Source of the DNA: JABGQS01 sp963666505
Lineage (GTDB): Bacteria > Bacillota > Clostridia > Christensenellales > SZUA-584
Direction: 5' to 3'
NCBI GenBank assembly: GCA_963666505.2
Contig: CAXXXL010000003.1
Location: forward strand, 186,001-250,000
Length of the DNA stretch: 64,000 bases
Positions 1 to 8,219 of the stretch are shown here, piece after piece (positions within the stretch are counted from its first letter, which is position 1; each line of letters opens with the position of its first letter). Under the pieces are notes generated by a model that was not told the DNA's origin, searched no databases, and worked only from the letters and a program-made list of their open reading frames with translations. Position numbers and translations under genes: made by a program.

Positions 1-1106
1 TCCGGCTTTTCTGCATCCAGCGAGTTCTGAGCAATAAGTATATTCTCGTTCGCTGTGTCTATCTGTGCCTGCATCGCCTCTTTATATTTTTCATATGTTC
101 CGTGTTCCTGCGTAAGATATCGGTCTGTAGCAAACTCTTCCTCTGTAACAACGTTTATATACAGAAGTTGATTGCGGTTTCTCTCTATATCTGAAATAGC
201 AGAGTTCTGCCACGAACCGTCACCGGGGATTATTACCTTCTCACGCCTATATTCCCAGACCGGGATGTTGTTTGTCTCAATGAACTTGATCTGCCTTTTC
301 AAATCCTCGATTACATAGCTTAAGTTCTCTTCCTGGCTGGGGTTGCTGACTATCGTCTCTTCATACATCGCGATCTGCTCTTCATAGTTTGCTATGTTGT
401 CATGTTCCATCTCTATGCGAAGCAGAGTATAGCCGTCAAAATCGTTGTTCTCTATTATGTCATACAACTTTGTCAGTTTAGAGTCGGCAGTATCCATCGC
501 CGCCAGTCTTTCTTCCGGCGTTATATCAACATACTTTTCGTTGAACTGCGCTTCATCTATGCCTCTGTTATATTGAACCACCTCAAAAAGTACTGCCGGG
601 TCGGTGTCTGAGTGTTCGTAAATAAACTTATCAATAACATACTGCTCTGTCTGCCATCCAAGGTCTGCGCGATAGTCCTCATATGTCGTAATAGCAACAG
701 CAAGCCTCAGATAATGTTCTATCTGCATGTCCATAAGCTCAAGCAGCGTATCTAAAACTTGCGGACTTGAAAAATCTGAAGCGTTAAAATACCCTTTTTG
801 ATCTTCAATGTTTCTAAGGTTCCAGAAATACGGATTGCTGCTCGTAATCGTTATGCCGTTTATTGTTATCGTTTCGCTGTTTTCATCAAAGTCTGGTGCG
901 TATACTGTAGAGATCCTCATATCGTATGCTTCTTCATACATTACCGGGCCTCCGATATCTATCGGGTTCCTGTTTGCATTGCTTATTATTGCAGTTCCCA
1001 CCGGATATAATATAGCAATAGCAATCATAACTATGCCGATGATAAATACGAACTTAGATTTTAATACATTTTTTATTTCAATTAACGTCTGTTTTATAAA
1101 TTTCAT
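1..1106 (-). CDS. ABC transporter permease, 3' end outside window
   Basis: Reading the minus strand from an ATG at 1106 gives an open frame of 368 codons that runs off the window edge, so the C-terminal part is missing. The start has an AAAGG ribosome site. Residues about 10-30 form one hydrophobic helix, followed by a long hydrophilic stretch without further membrane segments, as in ABC-2 type permeases with a large extracytoplasmic insertion between the first and second helices. It lies 17 bases downstream of an ABC ATPase on the same strand, so the two probably form an exporter. The substrate cannot be told from sequence; antimicrobial peptide or lipid export are both possible. Confidence 0.75.
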   Translation of the reverse strand, partial: MKFIKQTLIEIKNVLKSKFVFIIGIVMIAIAILYPVGTAIISNANRNPIDIGGPVMYEEAYDMRISTVYAPDFDENSETITINGITITSSNPYFWNLRNIEDQKGYFNASDFSSPQVLDTLLELMDMQIEHYLRLAVAITTYEDYRADLGWQTEQYVIDKFIYEHSDTDPAVLFEVVQYNRGIDEAQFNEKYVDITPEERLAAMDTADSKLTKLYDIIENNDFDGYTLLRIEMEHDNIANYEEQIAMYEETIVSNPSQEENLSYVIEDLKRQIKFIETNNIPVWEYRREKVIIPGDGSWQNSAISDIERNRNQLLYINVVTEEEFATDRYLTQEHGTYEKYKEAMQAQIDTANENILIAQNSLDAEKP

Positions 1107-1123
1107 ATCAGTATACCTTTCCG

Positions 1124-2047
1124 CTATCTTATCTGCGTCTTTGTGCCGGTCGTCATAGAAATGAAGTCCTGCTCTAAGCTTCTCTGAGACCGGTTGACCG
1201 CATAAATACCGATATCCATTCCTACAAGGTGTTTTATAATAGCCGGAATCTCCGTTCTCTTCATGATGAGCGATACGCTGCCCTTTTCTATCTCGCAGTT
1301 AGCGTCAAGCTCTTTGAAATAGGCAAGCGTTTTTTCATTGTCGTCAGTAACAAAGTTGTATTTATATATATCATCCTCGCTCTCTTCCTGTACCTGCTCT
1401 ATGTTCTTTTCGCCGATTATGACTCCATTGTCAATTATCGTTATACGGTCACACATAAGCTCCATCTCTGAAAGAAGATGGCTGGATATGAACACGCCGA
1501 CGTCGGCATTTTTCGATAGGTACTTTAGTATGTCCCTCAGTTCCTTGATGCCAATAGGGTCAAGTCCGTTCGTCGGCTCGTCGAGAACAAGCAGCTTTGG
1601 CTTGTGCAGAAGCGCCTGAGCTATACCTATCCTCTGGCACATACCAAGCGAATAGGTCTTTACCTTGTCGTCTATACGCCCTTTCATCTTAACAAGCTCT
1701 ATAACCTCGTCGATGCTGTTTTTGTCTACGTTTTCATACATAGAAGCGAAATACTCAAGGTTCTGCCTGCCAGTCATCCCCTTATAAAGATCTGGATTTT
1801 CCACTATCCCGCCTATGTTTTGCATAGCATTCTCAAAATCCGTCTCAACGTTGTACCCGCAGACGGCTATATCCCCTTCTGTTATAGAGAAAAGCCCCAT
1901 AATCATTTTAATGGTGGTAGTTTTGCCGGCGCCGTTAGGCCCCAGGAAACCTACTATCTCTCCGTTGTTTACTGTAAGGGAAATGTCATCGAGTATCTTT
2001 TTCTTTTTTATGAATTTACTTACACTGTTGATTTTTAAAAGTTCCAT
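1124..2047 (-). CDS. ABC transporter ATP-binding protein
   Basis: The 307-residue protein is a complete ABC ATPase: Walker A GPNGAGKT at 36-43, a signature region reading SLGMCQR at 133-139 in place of canonical LSGGQ, and Walker B with LLVLDEP at 152-158. The length and the roughly 90-residue C-terminal extension resemble the CcmA/BcrA-type exporters of Bacillota. The ATG start is preceded by AAGGAG at good spacing. It energises the permease encoded just downstream. The degenerate signature is common in this group and does not imply loss of function. Confidence 0.9.
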   Translation of the reverse strand: MELLKINSVSKFIKKKKILDDISLTVNNGEIVGFLGPNGAGKTTTIKMIMGLFSITEGDIAVCGYNVETDFENAMQNIGGIVENPDLYKGMTGRQNLEYFASMYENVDKNSIDEVIELVKMKGRIDDKVKTYSLGMCQRIGIAQALLHKPKLLVLDEPTNGLDPIGIKELRDILKYLSKNADVGVFISSHLLSEMELMCDRITIIDNGVIIGEKNIEQVQEESEDDIYKYNFVTDDNEKTLAYFKELDANCEIEKGSVSLIMKRTEIPAIIKHLVGMDIGIYAVNRSQRSLEQDFISMTTGTKTQIR

Positions 2048-2244
2048 TAGTACTCCTTATGTTGCTGATATTTTGACAGACTATATTATTAGACGTAACA
2101 AGATACATCAAAGTTCCGTGTCTAACAATACTTTTTTTGATAATATTTGTCAATTCCTTATTTTACGGTTTTCTGTGCTGACAGATTGAACAATTTATAT
2201 ATTTGCAGTAATATATTCATATATTCTTTTCGGAGGCTTATATT

Positions 2245-2598
2245 ATGAACACTGTCAGCAATCTTATAATCCAGGTCGAAGGCAAAAACATGTATCTGAA
2301 TGTTTACGACGACAGAGTCGAGCTCTATAAACCGGCCACTCAAAAGGTATTTTCCTTCAGATACGAAAGTATAAACCGGGTGATGTTCCGGCTTATGTCC
2401 TCTGCAAACACAGGTTTTATAAAGGTAAGAGCCCAAAACGGCATGTTCGACTTTGTCACCCACAAATTCAAACGTGAGCCTCTTGACCAGGTCCATTTGC
2501 TTCAGGGTCAGCTAACCGCCGCAAAAAACGAGATAGACGCACGAGTTAAGGCCGCCAAAGGGCTTCCACCTGCTTCGACTGTGGTTACCTATTATTAA
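2245..2598 (+). CDS. small PH-like domain protein, unknown function
   Basis: A 117-residue soluble protein with a GGAGG ribosome site. It has no signal peptide or membrane helix. Its pattern of short beta strands (VEGKNMYLNVYDDRVEL, the YESINRVMFR strand, then a FIKVRA strand) and a C-terminal helix resembles the small bacterial PH-like folds found in DUF4429/SHOCT-type proteins, but I assign it only by general resemblance. It stands alone on the plus strand, divergent from the ABC exporter genes. Function unknown. Confidence 0.6.
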   Translation: MNTVSNLIIQVEGKNMYLNVYDDRVELYKPATQKVFSFRYESINRVMFRLMSSANTGFIKVRAQNGMFDFVTHKFKREPLDQVHLLQGQLTAAKNEIDARVKAAKGLPPASTVVTYY

Positions 2599-2691
2599 CA
2601 CGATTGAAAGATAAAAGCCCTTTAAGAAATTTTTGTAAACGCTTACGCCCGGCTAAACAGTAGTTACCAACTATCAGCGAGGATTATTGAT

Positions 2692-3195
2692 ATGAATAAC
2701 GTTCCATTGGAATTCAACCCGGAAAAAAGTTTTATCGGCATTAAAAATATACTTGAAATCGACAATAACAGGAAGCTGCTTAGGATAAGGCCGCGGCATT
2801 CAAAAGAAAAAACCATCGTATACAAGTTTGCCCATCTTAACAATGCTGAGCATTTCAAGGTAGAAAACGATATAACCGTAACTAAACTAAAACAAGGCGA
2901 TGTATTGGAAAGAGCTGCGGTTGGAGGTCTTCTCTTCGGCGGAGTGGGAGCCATAGTCGGAGGAGTGACGGCGGAAAAAACGGTTGAAAATAAAACCAAG
3001 CTGAAAAGACAATATATAAGATTGTATCTGAACGACATTGAAAACCCAACATTTGATCTGAACATAAAGTGCACCACCGACGGAAAACGGATTGCTGAAC
3101 AATTATTCGCTGCCCTGCAGTCCATTCTAGATACTACTACTGAAAGCGAGCGAAACGATATAAGCTCTGCCGGAATAAAGCCTATAATCATTTGA
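2692..3195 (+). CDS. hypothetical protein with a glycine-zipper segment
   Basis: The 167-residue product has no signal peptide. Residues about 78-93 (GGLLFGGVGAIVGG) form a short glycine-zipper-like stretch between two beta-rich parts, a layout seen in PH-like or SHOCT-type stress proteins of Bacillota. It follows another PH-like gene by about 90 bases on the same strand, so the two may be co-transcribed. A GAGGATTATTG sequence precedes the ATG. The family is not firmly recognised; no enzymatic motif is visible. Confidence 0.55.
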   Translation: MNNVPLEFNPEKSFIGIKNILEIDNNRKLLRIRPRHSKEKTIVYKFAHLNNAEHFKVENDITVTKLKQGDVLERAAVGGLLFGGVGAIVGGVTAEKTVENKTKLKRQYIRLYLNDIENPTFDLNIKCTTDGKRIAEQLFAALQSILDTTTESERNDISSAGIKPIII

Positions 3196-3227
3196 CATTA
3201 GATAAGTAATTAATATCTGTATACAAT

Positions 3228-3262
3228 AAAAGACCTGACGGTTTAAACCACCAGGTCTTTTT
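3228..3262. terminator. bidirectional terminator between a plus-strand gene and SRP RNA
   Basis: AAAGACCTG pairs with CAGGTCTTT around a 15-base loop, with A runs on the left and T runs on the right. It can end the plus-strand hypothetical gene and, in the other direction, the SRP RNA, whose 3' end lies about 12 bases away. Confidence 0.75.
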
Positions 3263-3273
3263 ATAAACTAATC

Positions 3274-3542
3274 GCCGTGCACCCGTGAATCGAAACGATA
3301 CAACACGAGGTATCGTGGCAGGTTGCTCAAGACAGACTGATCCGAGGCACATAGAAGATTCTGCTTACTGCTGCTTCCGTCAGGACCTGACAGGATTCAC
3401 AGATTTCTATTGCACGGGGCCCATCTCTCAACGCCCCTTACCGCTTCCATACCGTACTGCACCGTGCCTCAACACAGGAATCCGACCCTGCTATAGCGGA
3501 TTGCAGGCTACAGGGCACCGCTGACTCCCCGTCTGGCACGGC
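3274..3542 (-). ncRNA. ffs: signal recognition particle RNA, large type
   Basis: The minus strand contains the SRP domain IV hallmark: GTCAGGTCC, then TGACGGAAGCAGC near 3370-3390, the Ffh-binding apical loop. The ends pair as GCCGTGC with GCACGGC, giving a closed RNA of about 269 nt, the size of the Bacillus-type scRNA with an Alu-like domain rather than the 4.5S form of E. coli. It starts 12 bases after the purA stop codon and ends at a hairpin terminator. It could be read through from purA or have its own promoter inside the purA 3' end. The RNA partners Ffh in co-translational membrane targeting. Confidence 0.92.
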
Positions 3543-3554
3543 AAACTTTTTATC

Positions 3555-4838
3555 TTATTTATAATACTCCTGCCGAAGAATACACTGCGTTCTCTCCGGT
3601 CCGACACCTATCATGCCGACAGGCACGCCCGTCTGCGTTTCAATAAACTCAATATACTCTCTGGCAGCTTTCGGAAGGTCGTCATAGTCCCTAACGTCCG
3701 AAATATCGCCGCTCCAGCCTTCAAATTCCTTATAGACCGGTTTTGCTTTGTCAAGGTCGTCTAAACTTGCAGGATAGTTATTTACCACTTTGCCGTCTAT
3801 TTCATAGCCGATGCATACTTTAACCTTTTCGATCTCTCCAAGCGTATCCATACGAGAAAGAGCAATAGAAGTTATTCCGTTTATTCTTACAGAGAAGTTC
3901 ACTATAACTAGATCTAGCCATCCACAGCGTCTTGGGCGTCCTGTAGTTGCGCCATATTCGTGCCCACGCTCTCTTATAAACTCTCCCATGTCGTCAAGCA
4001 GCTCTGTAACAAACGGACCTGCGCCCACTCTGGTGGTATATGCCTTTACAACGCCAACGACTTCAGTAAGTACCTGCGGCGGCAGCCCCGTTCCCATGCT
4101 CACTCCGCCCGAAGTCGGGTGCGAAGAAGTAACATACGGATATGTTCCGTAGTCTATGTCCAGCAGCATGCCCTGAGCGCCCTCAAACAGCAGTTTTTTG
4201 CCCTGTTTATAGTAGTCATAGCACACTTCTGAAGTATCACATATATACGGAGCCAGACGCTCTTTATAGCCATTGAACTTCTCCAGTATTTCGTTGTAAT
4301 CAAGAGGCTCATGTCCATATATCTTTGTAAGCAGCTCGTTTTTCTCATCAAGCGCTGTTTTTAGCTTGTCTGCAAAGTGTTCTGACACAAGATCGCACAT
4401 CCGCAGACCTTTTCGTGCTGCTTTATCAGCATAGCACGGGCCGATACCACGTTTTGTAGTGCCTATTTTAGCGTCTCCAGCCTTCTGCTCGTCAATTCCA
4501 TCCATTATATTATGGTACGGCATGACCATGTGCGCCCTGTCGCTTATTATCAGGTTTTTCACCGTTGTGCCCTGCTCTTCAAGCGTGTCTATCTCTTCAA
4601 GCAGCGAACCGGGGTCTATTACAACACCGTTTCCGATAACACACAGCTTGGAATCATAAAGCGACCCCGCCGGAATAAGATGCAGCTTATATGTAATGTC
4701 GTCAACTATAATGGTGTGACCGGCATTGTTGCCGCCCTGATAGCGTACGACCATATCCGCTTCTTTGGCAAGGAAGTCAACAAACCTTCCTTTTCCTTCG
4801 TCTCCCCATTGTGCTCCGAATACCGCAATTCCTGGCAT
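3555..4838 (-). CDS. purA: adenylosuccinate synthetase
   Basis: GTP-dependent ligase that joins IMP and aspartate to give adenylosuccinate, the first step towards AMP. The 427-residue protein starts MPGIAVFGAQWGDEGKG, with the characteristic P-loop-like GDEGKG, and contains the NNAGHT motif and TTKRGIGP. I start at the ATG at 4838, which has a GGAGAA site; an upstream in-frame start would add eleven non-conserved residues. A promoter and a hairpin lie just upstream, and the SRP RNA follows immediately. Confidence 0.97.
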   Translation of the reverse strand: MPGIAVFGAQWGDEGKGRFVDFLAKEADMVVRYQGGNNAGHTIIVDDITYKLHLIPAGSLYDSKLCVIGNGVVIDPGSLLEEIDTLEEQGTTVKNLIISDRAHMVMPYHNIMDGIDEQKAGDAKIGTTKRGIGPCYADKAARKGLRMCDLVSEHFADKLKTALDEKNELLTKIYGHEPLDYNEILEKFNGYKERLAPYICDTSEVCYDYYKQGKKLLFEGAQGMLLDIDYGTYPYVTSSHPTSGGVSMGTGLPPQVLTEVVGVVKAYTTRVGAGPFVTELLDDMGEFIRERGHEYGATTGRPRRCGWLDLVIVNFSVRINGITSIALSRMDTLGEIEKVKVCIGYEIDGKVVNNYPASLDDLDKAKPVYKEFEGWSGDISDVRDYDDLPKAAREYIEFIETQTGVPVGMIGVGPERTQCILRQEYYK

Positions 4839-4868
4839 TTTGTTTTCTCCTAAATCCTTCATTAGAAA

Positions 4869-4894
4869 CAAAAAAGCAGGGGCATAGCCACTGC
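4869..4894 (-). terminator. hairpin with T tract in the purA leader (possible attenuator)
   Basis: On the minus strand GCAGTGG pairs with CCCCTGC (one mismatch) around CTATG, followed by six T's. It falls between the predicted purA promoter and its start codon, beginning only about seven bases after the expected transcription start. It may attenuate purA or protect the 5' end. No antiterminator or known riboswitch is visible. Confidence 0.5.
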
Positions 4895-4907
4895 ATTGTC
4901 CTAGCTC

Positions 4908-4936
4908 ATATTAACAAATAATCGACTTTTCGTCAA
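4908..4936 (-). promoter_or_regulatory. predicted sigma-A promoter of purA
   Basis: Minus strand -35 TTGACG and -10 TAATAT with a 17-base spacer. The predicted start is near 4901, about 60 bases before the purA ATG. Confidence 0.65.
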
Positions 4937-5124
4937 TACCGAGTATTCCTTAATAATCAGCCAGTTTTTCCACCGCTGCACTTTCGCTTTTTTTAAGGAC
5001 TGTTCCTGCGAAGTTTCCTAAAGAGTGCTTACAATATGGTTATTTGCCTGTTTTGTATCGATTTTTGGTTTAAACTTCTTGTTTTGTGTTATAAAAGTTA
5101 TTATATATCATAAAAGGAGACGAA

Positions 5125-5709
5125 ATGAAAAAAGTATTAATTATCGCAATGTTAATGTTTATGATTGTACTTGGCGCCTGCACCGGTATAACAGGTTCTG
5201 ACGGAATTACAACCAAAGACAATGAGCTCAGCAAAGTCATAGAAACGCCGGACGGCGCTATCAGTCTAACTGTACCAGAAAACTGGATCAAAAACTATTC
5301 ACGCACAGAAGAGGAATTGAACGACCTTGATATAGTTCTAAGCTATACTGACAATGACATAACATTTGTCGAAGTCTATTTTTACAGCAATGCCGACTAT
5401 GATTATACTCTCAATGACTCACTTGATTATAATCTTGGATATTTCGGAGACAGCCTGATAGGCGACTACGAAGAGATGAGGCTGGACGGAATGGATGTTA
5501 TCTTTTTTGAGAATTCAATGAAAGATATCAGCGTAGACGGTCAGGAGCTTAACTATCACGGATTTTACTATATGATAAACACACCAGACGGTATTGCGGA
5601 AATAGATGTATATTATGTTCAGGAAGTTTTGGAATCGAAAATCATTAAGCCTTCAAAGGAACAGCTGCTGTTCTTGCAGGACATTGCCGAAAGCTTTGAA
5701 ATCAACTAA
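5125..5709 (+). CDS. lipoprotein of unknown function
   Basis: A 194-residue protein with a type II signal peptide: basic start, hydrophobic core and lipobox LGAC with the lipidated cysteine at residue 19. The mature part carries a VIETPDGAISLTVPENW stretch typical of secreted PsbP-like or MOG1-like beta-sandwich lipoproteins of clostridia, but the family is not firmly recognised. The start has a strong AAAGGAG site. It is monocistronic, ending at a strong terminator. Confidence 0.75.
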   Translation: MKKVLIIAMLMFMIVLGACTGITGSDGITTKDNELSKVIETPDGAISLTVPENWIKNYSRTEEELNDLDIVLSYTDNDITFVEVYFYSNADYDYTLNDSLDYNLGYFGDSLIGDYEEMRLDGMDVIFFENSMKDISVDGQELNYHGFYYMINTPDGIAEIDVYYVQEVLESKIIKPSKEQLLFLQDIAESFEIN

Positions 5710-5736
5710 AACAGGCTTTAAGAAGCCGTATATAAA

Positions 5737-5777
5737 TTGGTATAGACCAATAATGTGCGGTCTATACCAATTTTTTT
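5737..5777 (+). terminator. rho-independent terminator
   Basis: TTGGTATAGACC pairs perfectly with GGTCTATACCAA (12 bp) around a short loop and is followed by seven T's. It separates the lipoprotein gene from the convergent thioredoxin gene. Confidence 0.85.
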
Positions 5778-5790
5778 CACTGCGATTTAA

Positions 5791-6345
5791 TTATTCTTCG
5801 TCTGCAAGATCCTGCATCACCTGGTCTATAAGATCGGGAGTCATCTGCCCGACTCTGCCGCCTGCGAAGTTGCCCTGTGCATCAAAGAATATATTGGACG
5901 GGAACCCGCCTATGCCGAAATCTTTGATTATCTGCAGGTCGTTGTCGAACATGACCGTCAGGTTTTCATAGCCAAGTTCCTTGAACCATGTTATGAAATC
6001 TGCCTGCGTCTTCTCTCCTGCATGTTCAGGGAAAACTACACTGAGAACATAGTAGTCATGTTCCTCTCCCGCAAATGTACTCATGTCTTCAAGGCCGGAC
6101 ATACACACGCTGCACCAGGAACCCCACACTTCAAGATACACGGGTTTGCCCGCATAGTCTGAAAGCTTGTGCACATTGCCGTCAACATCCTCGAACTCAA
6201 ATGAGTAATTCACTTCGGCTGAGCTGCTGTCTTCATCCTGCGTCTGTGATTGCGCATCTTGTGTTTGTGCTTCCTGTGTTGTGTTGCAGCCCGCAAAAAC
6301 CGAGATTACCAGAAGTACTGCCAATAATAAAACTGTTTTCTTCAT
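5791..6345 (-). CDS. thioredoxin-fold lipoprotein (TlpA/ResA-like)
   Basis: The 184-residue protein has a lipobox FAGC with cysteine 20, a linker rich in Q, D and S, and a thioredoxin domain from about residue 45. The active site is WCSVC with cysteines 78 and 81, as in extracytoplasmic TlpA/ResA reductases that reduce disulfides on the outer face of the membrane. The ATG at 6345 lies eight bases after AGGAGG, which overlaps the stop of the upstream ccdA gene. The CcdA neighbour is the expected electron donor. Cytochrome maturation partners are not seen nearby. Confidence 0.88.
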   Translation of the reverse strand: MKKTVLLLAVLLVISVFAGCNTTQEAQTQDAQSQTQDEDSSSAEVNYSFEFEDVDGNVHKLSDYAGKPVYLEVWGSWCSVCMSGLEDMSTFAGEEHDYYVLSVVFPEHAGEKTQADFITWFKELGYENLTVMFDNDLQIIKDFGIGGFPSNIFFDAQGNFAGGRVGQMTPDLIDQVMQDLADEE

Positions 6346-6357
6346 CAATTCATCCTC

Positions 6358-7053
6358 CTAAAGCGAAATAACACCAAAGCTGCTGAGTATAAGCAGTACG
6401 CCCATTGCAATAAGTATTAATCCACCTACTATCTTTATTATATTCATATACTTGTATATGCCACGGATCCTTCTTAAAAGAAGATCCGAGAATATCGTAA
6501 AAACAAGGAACGGTATCAGCAGCCCAAGAGAATAAACAGCCATATATAAGCCGCCCAGAACTGCACTGCCCTGACCCGCCGTCATAGCAAGCACCGCTCC
6601 GAGTATCGGCCCTATGCACGGAGTCCATCCGAGGCTGAATGTGAACCCGAGTATAAACGACCCTAAAAGCCCTTCCCTGTGTTTTTTAGCTTCCACCTTT
6701 TTCTCTTTCATGAGAAAAGGTATTTTTATGATGCCTGTCTGGTATATGCCAAAGAGTATAACTATGATACCGCTGATAAGCAGTATTGTATCCTGATACC
6801 TGCCTATAACCATACCTATACTGCCGAAAGCAAACCCTAAGATAACAAAGCTTGCGCTGAGACCAAGGACAAACATCGAGACCCGCAGGATCGCTTTTAA
6901 GTTAATCCTCAGCTTACCGATTTTTATAGGCCTATCATCTGCGCTGGTTAGCAGAGTTGATATGAAAACCGGCAGTACCGGAAGTATGCACGGAGAAAAA
7001 AATGATACTATCCCAGCTATAAAAACGCCGCCTGCGTTTAATGCGTCTATCAT
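6358..7053 (-). CDS. ccdA: CcdA-type transmembrane thiol-disulfide transporter
   Basis: A 231-residue membrane protein with about six helices. It has the two family cysteines in proline-rich helix positions: C22 in SPCILPVLP and C146 in TPCIGPILG. CcdA carries electrons from cytoplasmic thioredoxin across the membrane to outward-facing thioredoxin-like proteins. Here that partner is the lipoprotein gene starting 12 bases downstream, so the pair forms a reducing system. The start has an AAAGGAG site. Confidence 0.92.
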   Translation of the reverse strand: MIDALNAGGVFIAGIVSFFSPCILPVLPVFISTLLTSADDRPIKIGKLRINLKAILRVSMFVLGLSASFVILGFAFGSIGMVIGRYQDTILLISGIIVILFGIYQTGIIKIPFLMKEKKVEAKKHREGLLGSFILGFTFSLGWTPCIGPILGAVLAMTAGQGSAVLGGLYMAVYSLGLLIPFLVFTIFSDLLLRRIRGIYKYMNIIKIVGGLILIAMGVLLILSSFGVISL

Positions 7054-7259
7054 AATCAGCCACTCCTTTTTTGCTATTATATACTAAACGGCTGTTTTTA
7101 TACATTGATTTTATGCAAACAAAACGTGAACAAACCATGAAAATCGTTAAATTGTAAACTATGTTTAATAGTTAGTCTATGTACAAACAGTTTTTCTTTT
7201 AGTAGAATGGTCATAACCTGATTTTGAAAGACAATTCATTTTTTTATTTTGGAGTGTAT

Positions 7260-8138
7260 ATGTACTATTTCATCTTCAACCCTGCTGCGGGAGCAGGCAG
7301 ATCTAAGAAAGCACTGCAGACCGCAGAGGAATATTGTAAGCTTAAAAAGGCAGAATACAAAGTCGCTTATTCCGAGTATCCAGGCCACTCTATAGTGCTT
7401 GCGCAGGAAGCCGTAGGCAAAGGTTACGACGGCATAATCTCTGTCGGCGGCGACGGTACGGTGCTTGAGGTCACCGAGGCTCTGAAAAACACGGATGAAA
7501 TTCTTGGCATAATACCGGCAGGTACCGGTAACGACTTCAAATACTCCTTAGGCGTGCCCCAAGACACCCGAGAAGCTCTCGATATTATATTTGCCGGCAA
7601 TACCCGGCGTATAGACATCGGCCTTCTGAACGGTGAAAAGTGCTTTGTCAACATTGCCGGAACAGGCTTTGATGTCGACGTTATCAAAAACACCAACCGA
7701 GTACGCCGCTTCATTACGGGAAGCGCAGCGTATTATATCGGAATAGTTCTTTCTCTTTTCGGATACAAATTCGCAAAATTGAAACTCACTATAGACGGCA
7801 GAAAAATAGAGCGCACCGCACTGCTTGTAGCTGCAGCCAACGGCAAATGCTATGGCGGCGGGCTGTTCGTAAACCCAAAAGCTAACCTTTCCGACGGGCT
7901 TCTTAAGTTCGTAGTCATAAACAAGATATCAAAACCGAGAATTCTGATGGAGCTGCCAAAGCTGCAGAATGCGCACCCCGAGCAGATAAAAGAGCTCGAG
8001 GAGTTTACGTGCAGCGAAGTTCTTATTGAGAGCGATAGGCCCCTTACCTTCAACGTGGACGGGGATATCTACGGCAGCACCCCTATGTCCGTTCGCATTC
8101 TTAAAAATGCGCTAAATGTATTCTGTGCTGCCGATTAA
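7260..8138 (+). CDS. diacylglycerol/lipid kinase, DagK-YegS family
   Basis: A 292-residue lipid kinase. GGDGTVLE at 63-70 is the nucleotide-binding signature of the DAGK catalytic domain and GTGNDF at 88-93 the second conserved block. Family members phosphorylate diacylglycerol to phosphatidic acid, recycling lipid headgroup by-products in Gram-positive bacteria. I start at the ATG at 7260 behind GGAGTG; a longer in-frame reading from a TTG at 7224 lacks a ribosome site. It is followed by an unrelated membrane-anchored protein with its own promoter. Confidence 0.9.
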   Translation: MYYFIFNPAAGAGRSKKALQTAEEYCKLKKAEYKVAYSEYPGHSIVLAQEAVGKGYDGIISVGGDGTVLEVTEALKNTDEILGIIPAGTGNDFKYSLGVPQDTREALDIIFAGNTRRIDIGLLNGEKCFVNIAGTGFDVDVIKNTNRVRRFITGSAAYYIGIVLSLFGYKFAKLKLTIDGRKIERTALLVAAANGKCYGGGLFVNPKANLSDGLLKFVVINKISKPRILMELPKLQNAHPEQIKELEEFTCSEVLIESDRPLTFNVDGDIYGSTPMSVRILKNALNVFCAAD

Positions 8139-8164
8139 ACAAAGGTGCCAAAGCTTTCCTGATG

Positions 8165-8173
8165 TGTTATAAT
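8165..8173 (+). promoter_or_regulatory. extended -10 promoter element
   Basis: TGTTATAAT, an extended -10 hexamer, lies about 45 bases before the DUF5711-type gene. No clear -35 is seen. Confidence 0.45.
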
Positions 8174-8219
8174 AGGACTGCCTTTTTATAGGACATATGA
8201 TGTTTGCAGGAGCGCTAAC

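Noticed and set aside
3285..3524. 79-codon plus-strand frame
   Set aside because: It falls entirely within the SRP RNA gene on the opposite strand; base pairing of the RNA ends explains the sequence.
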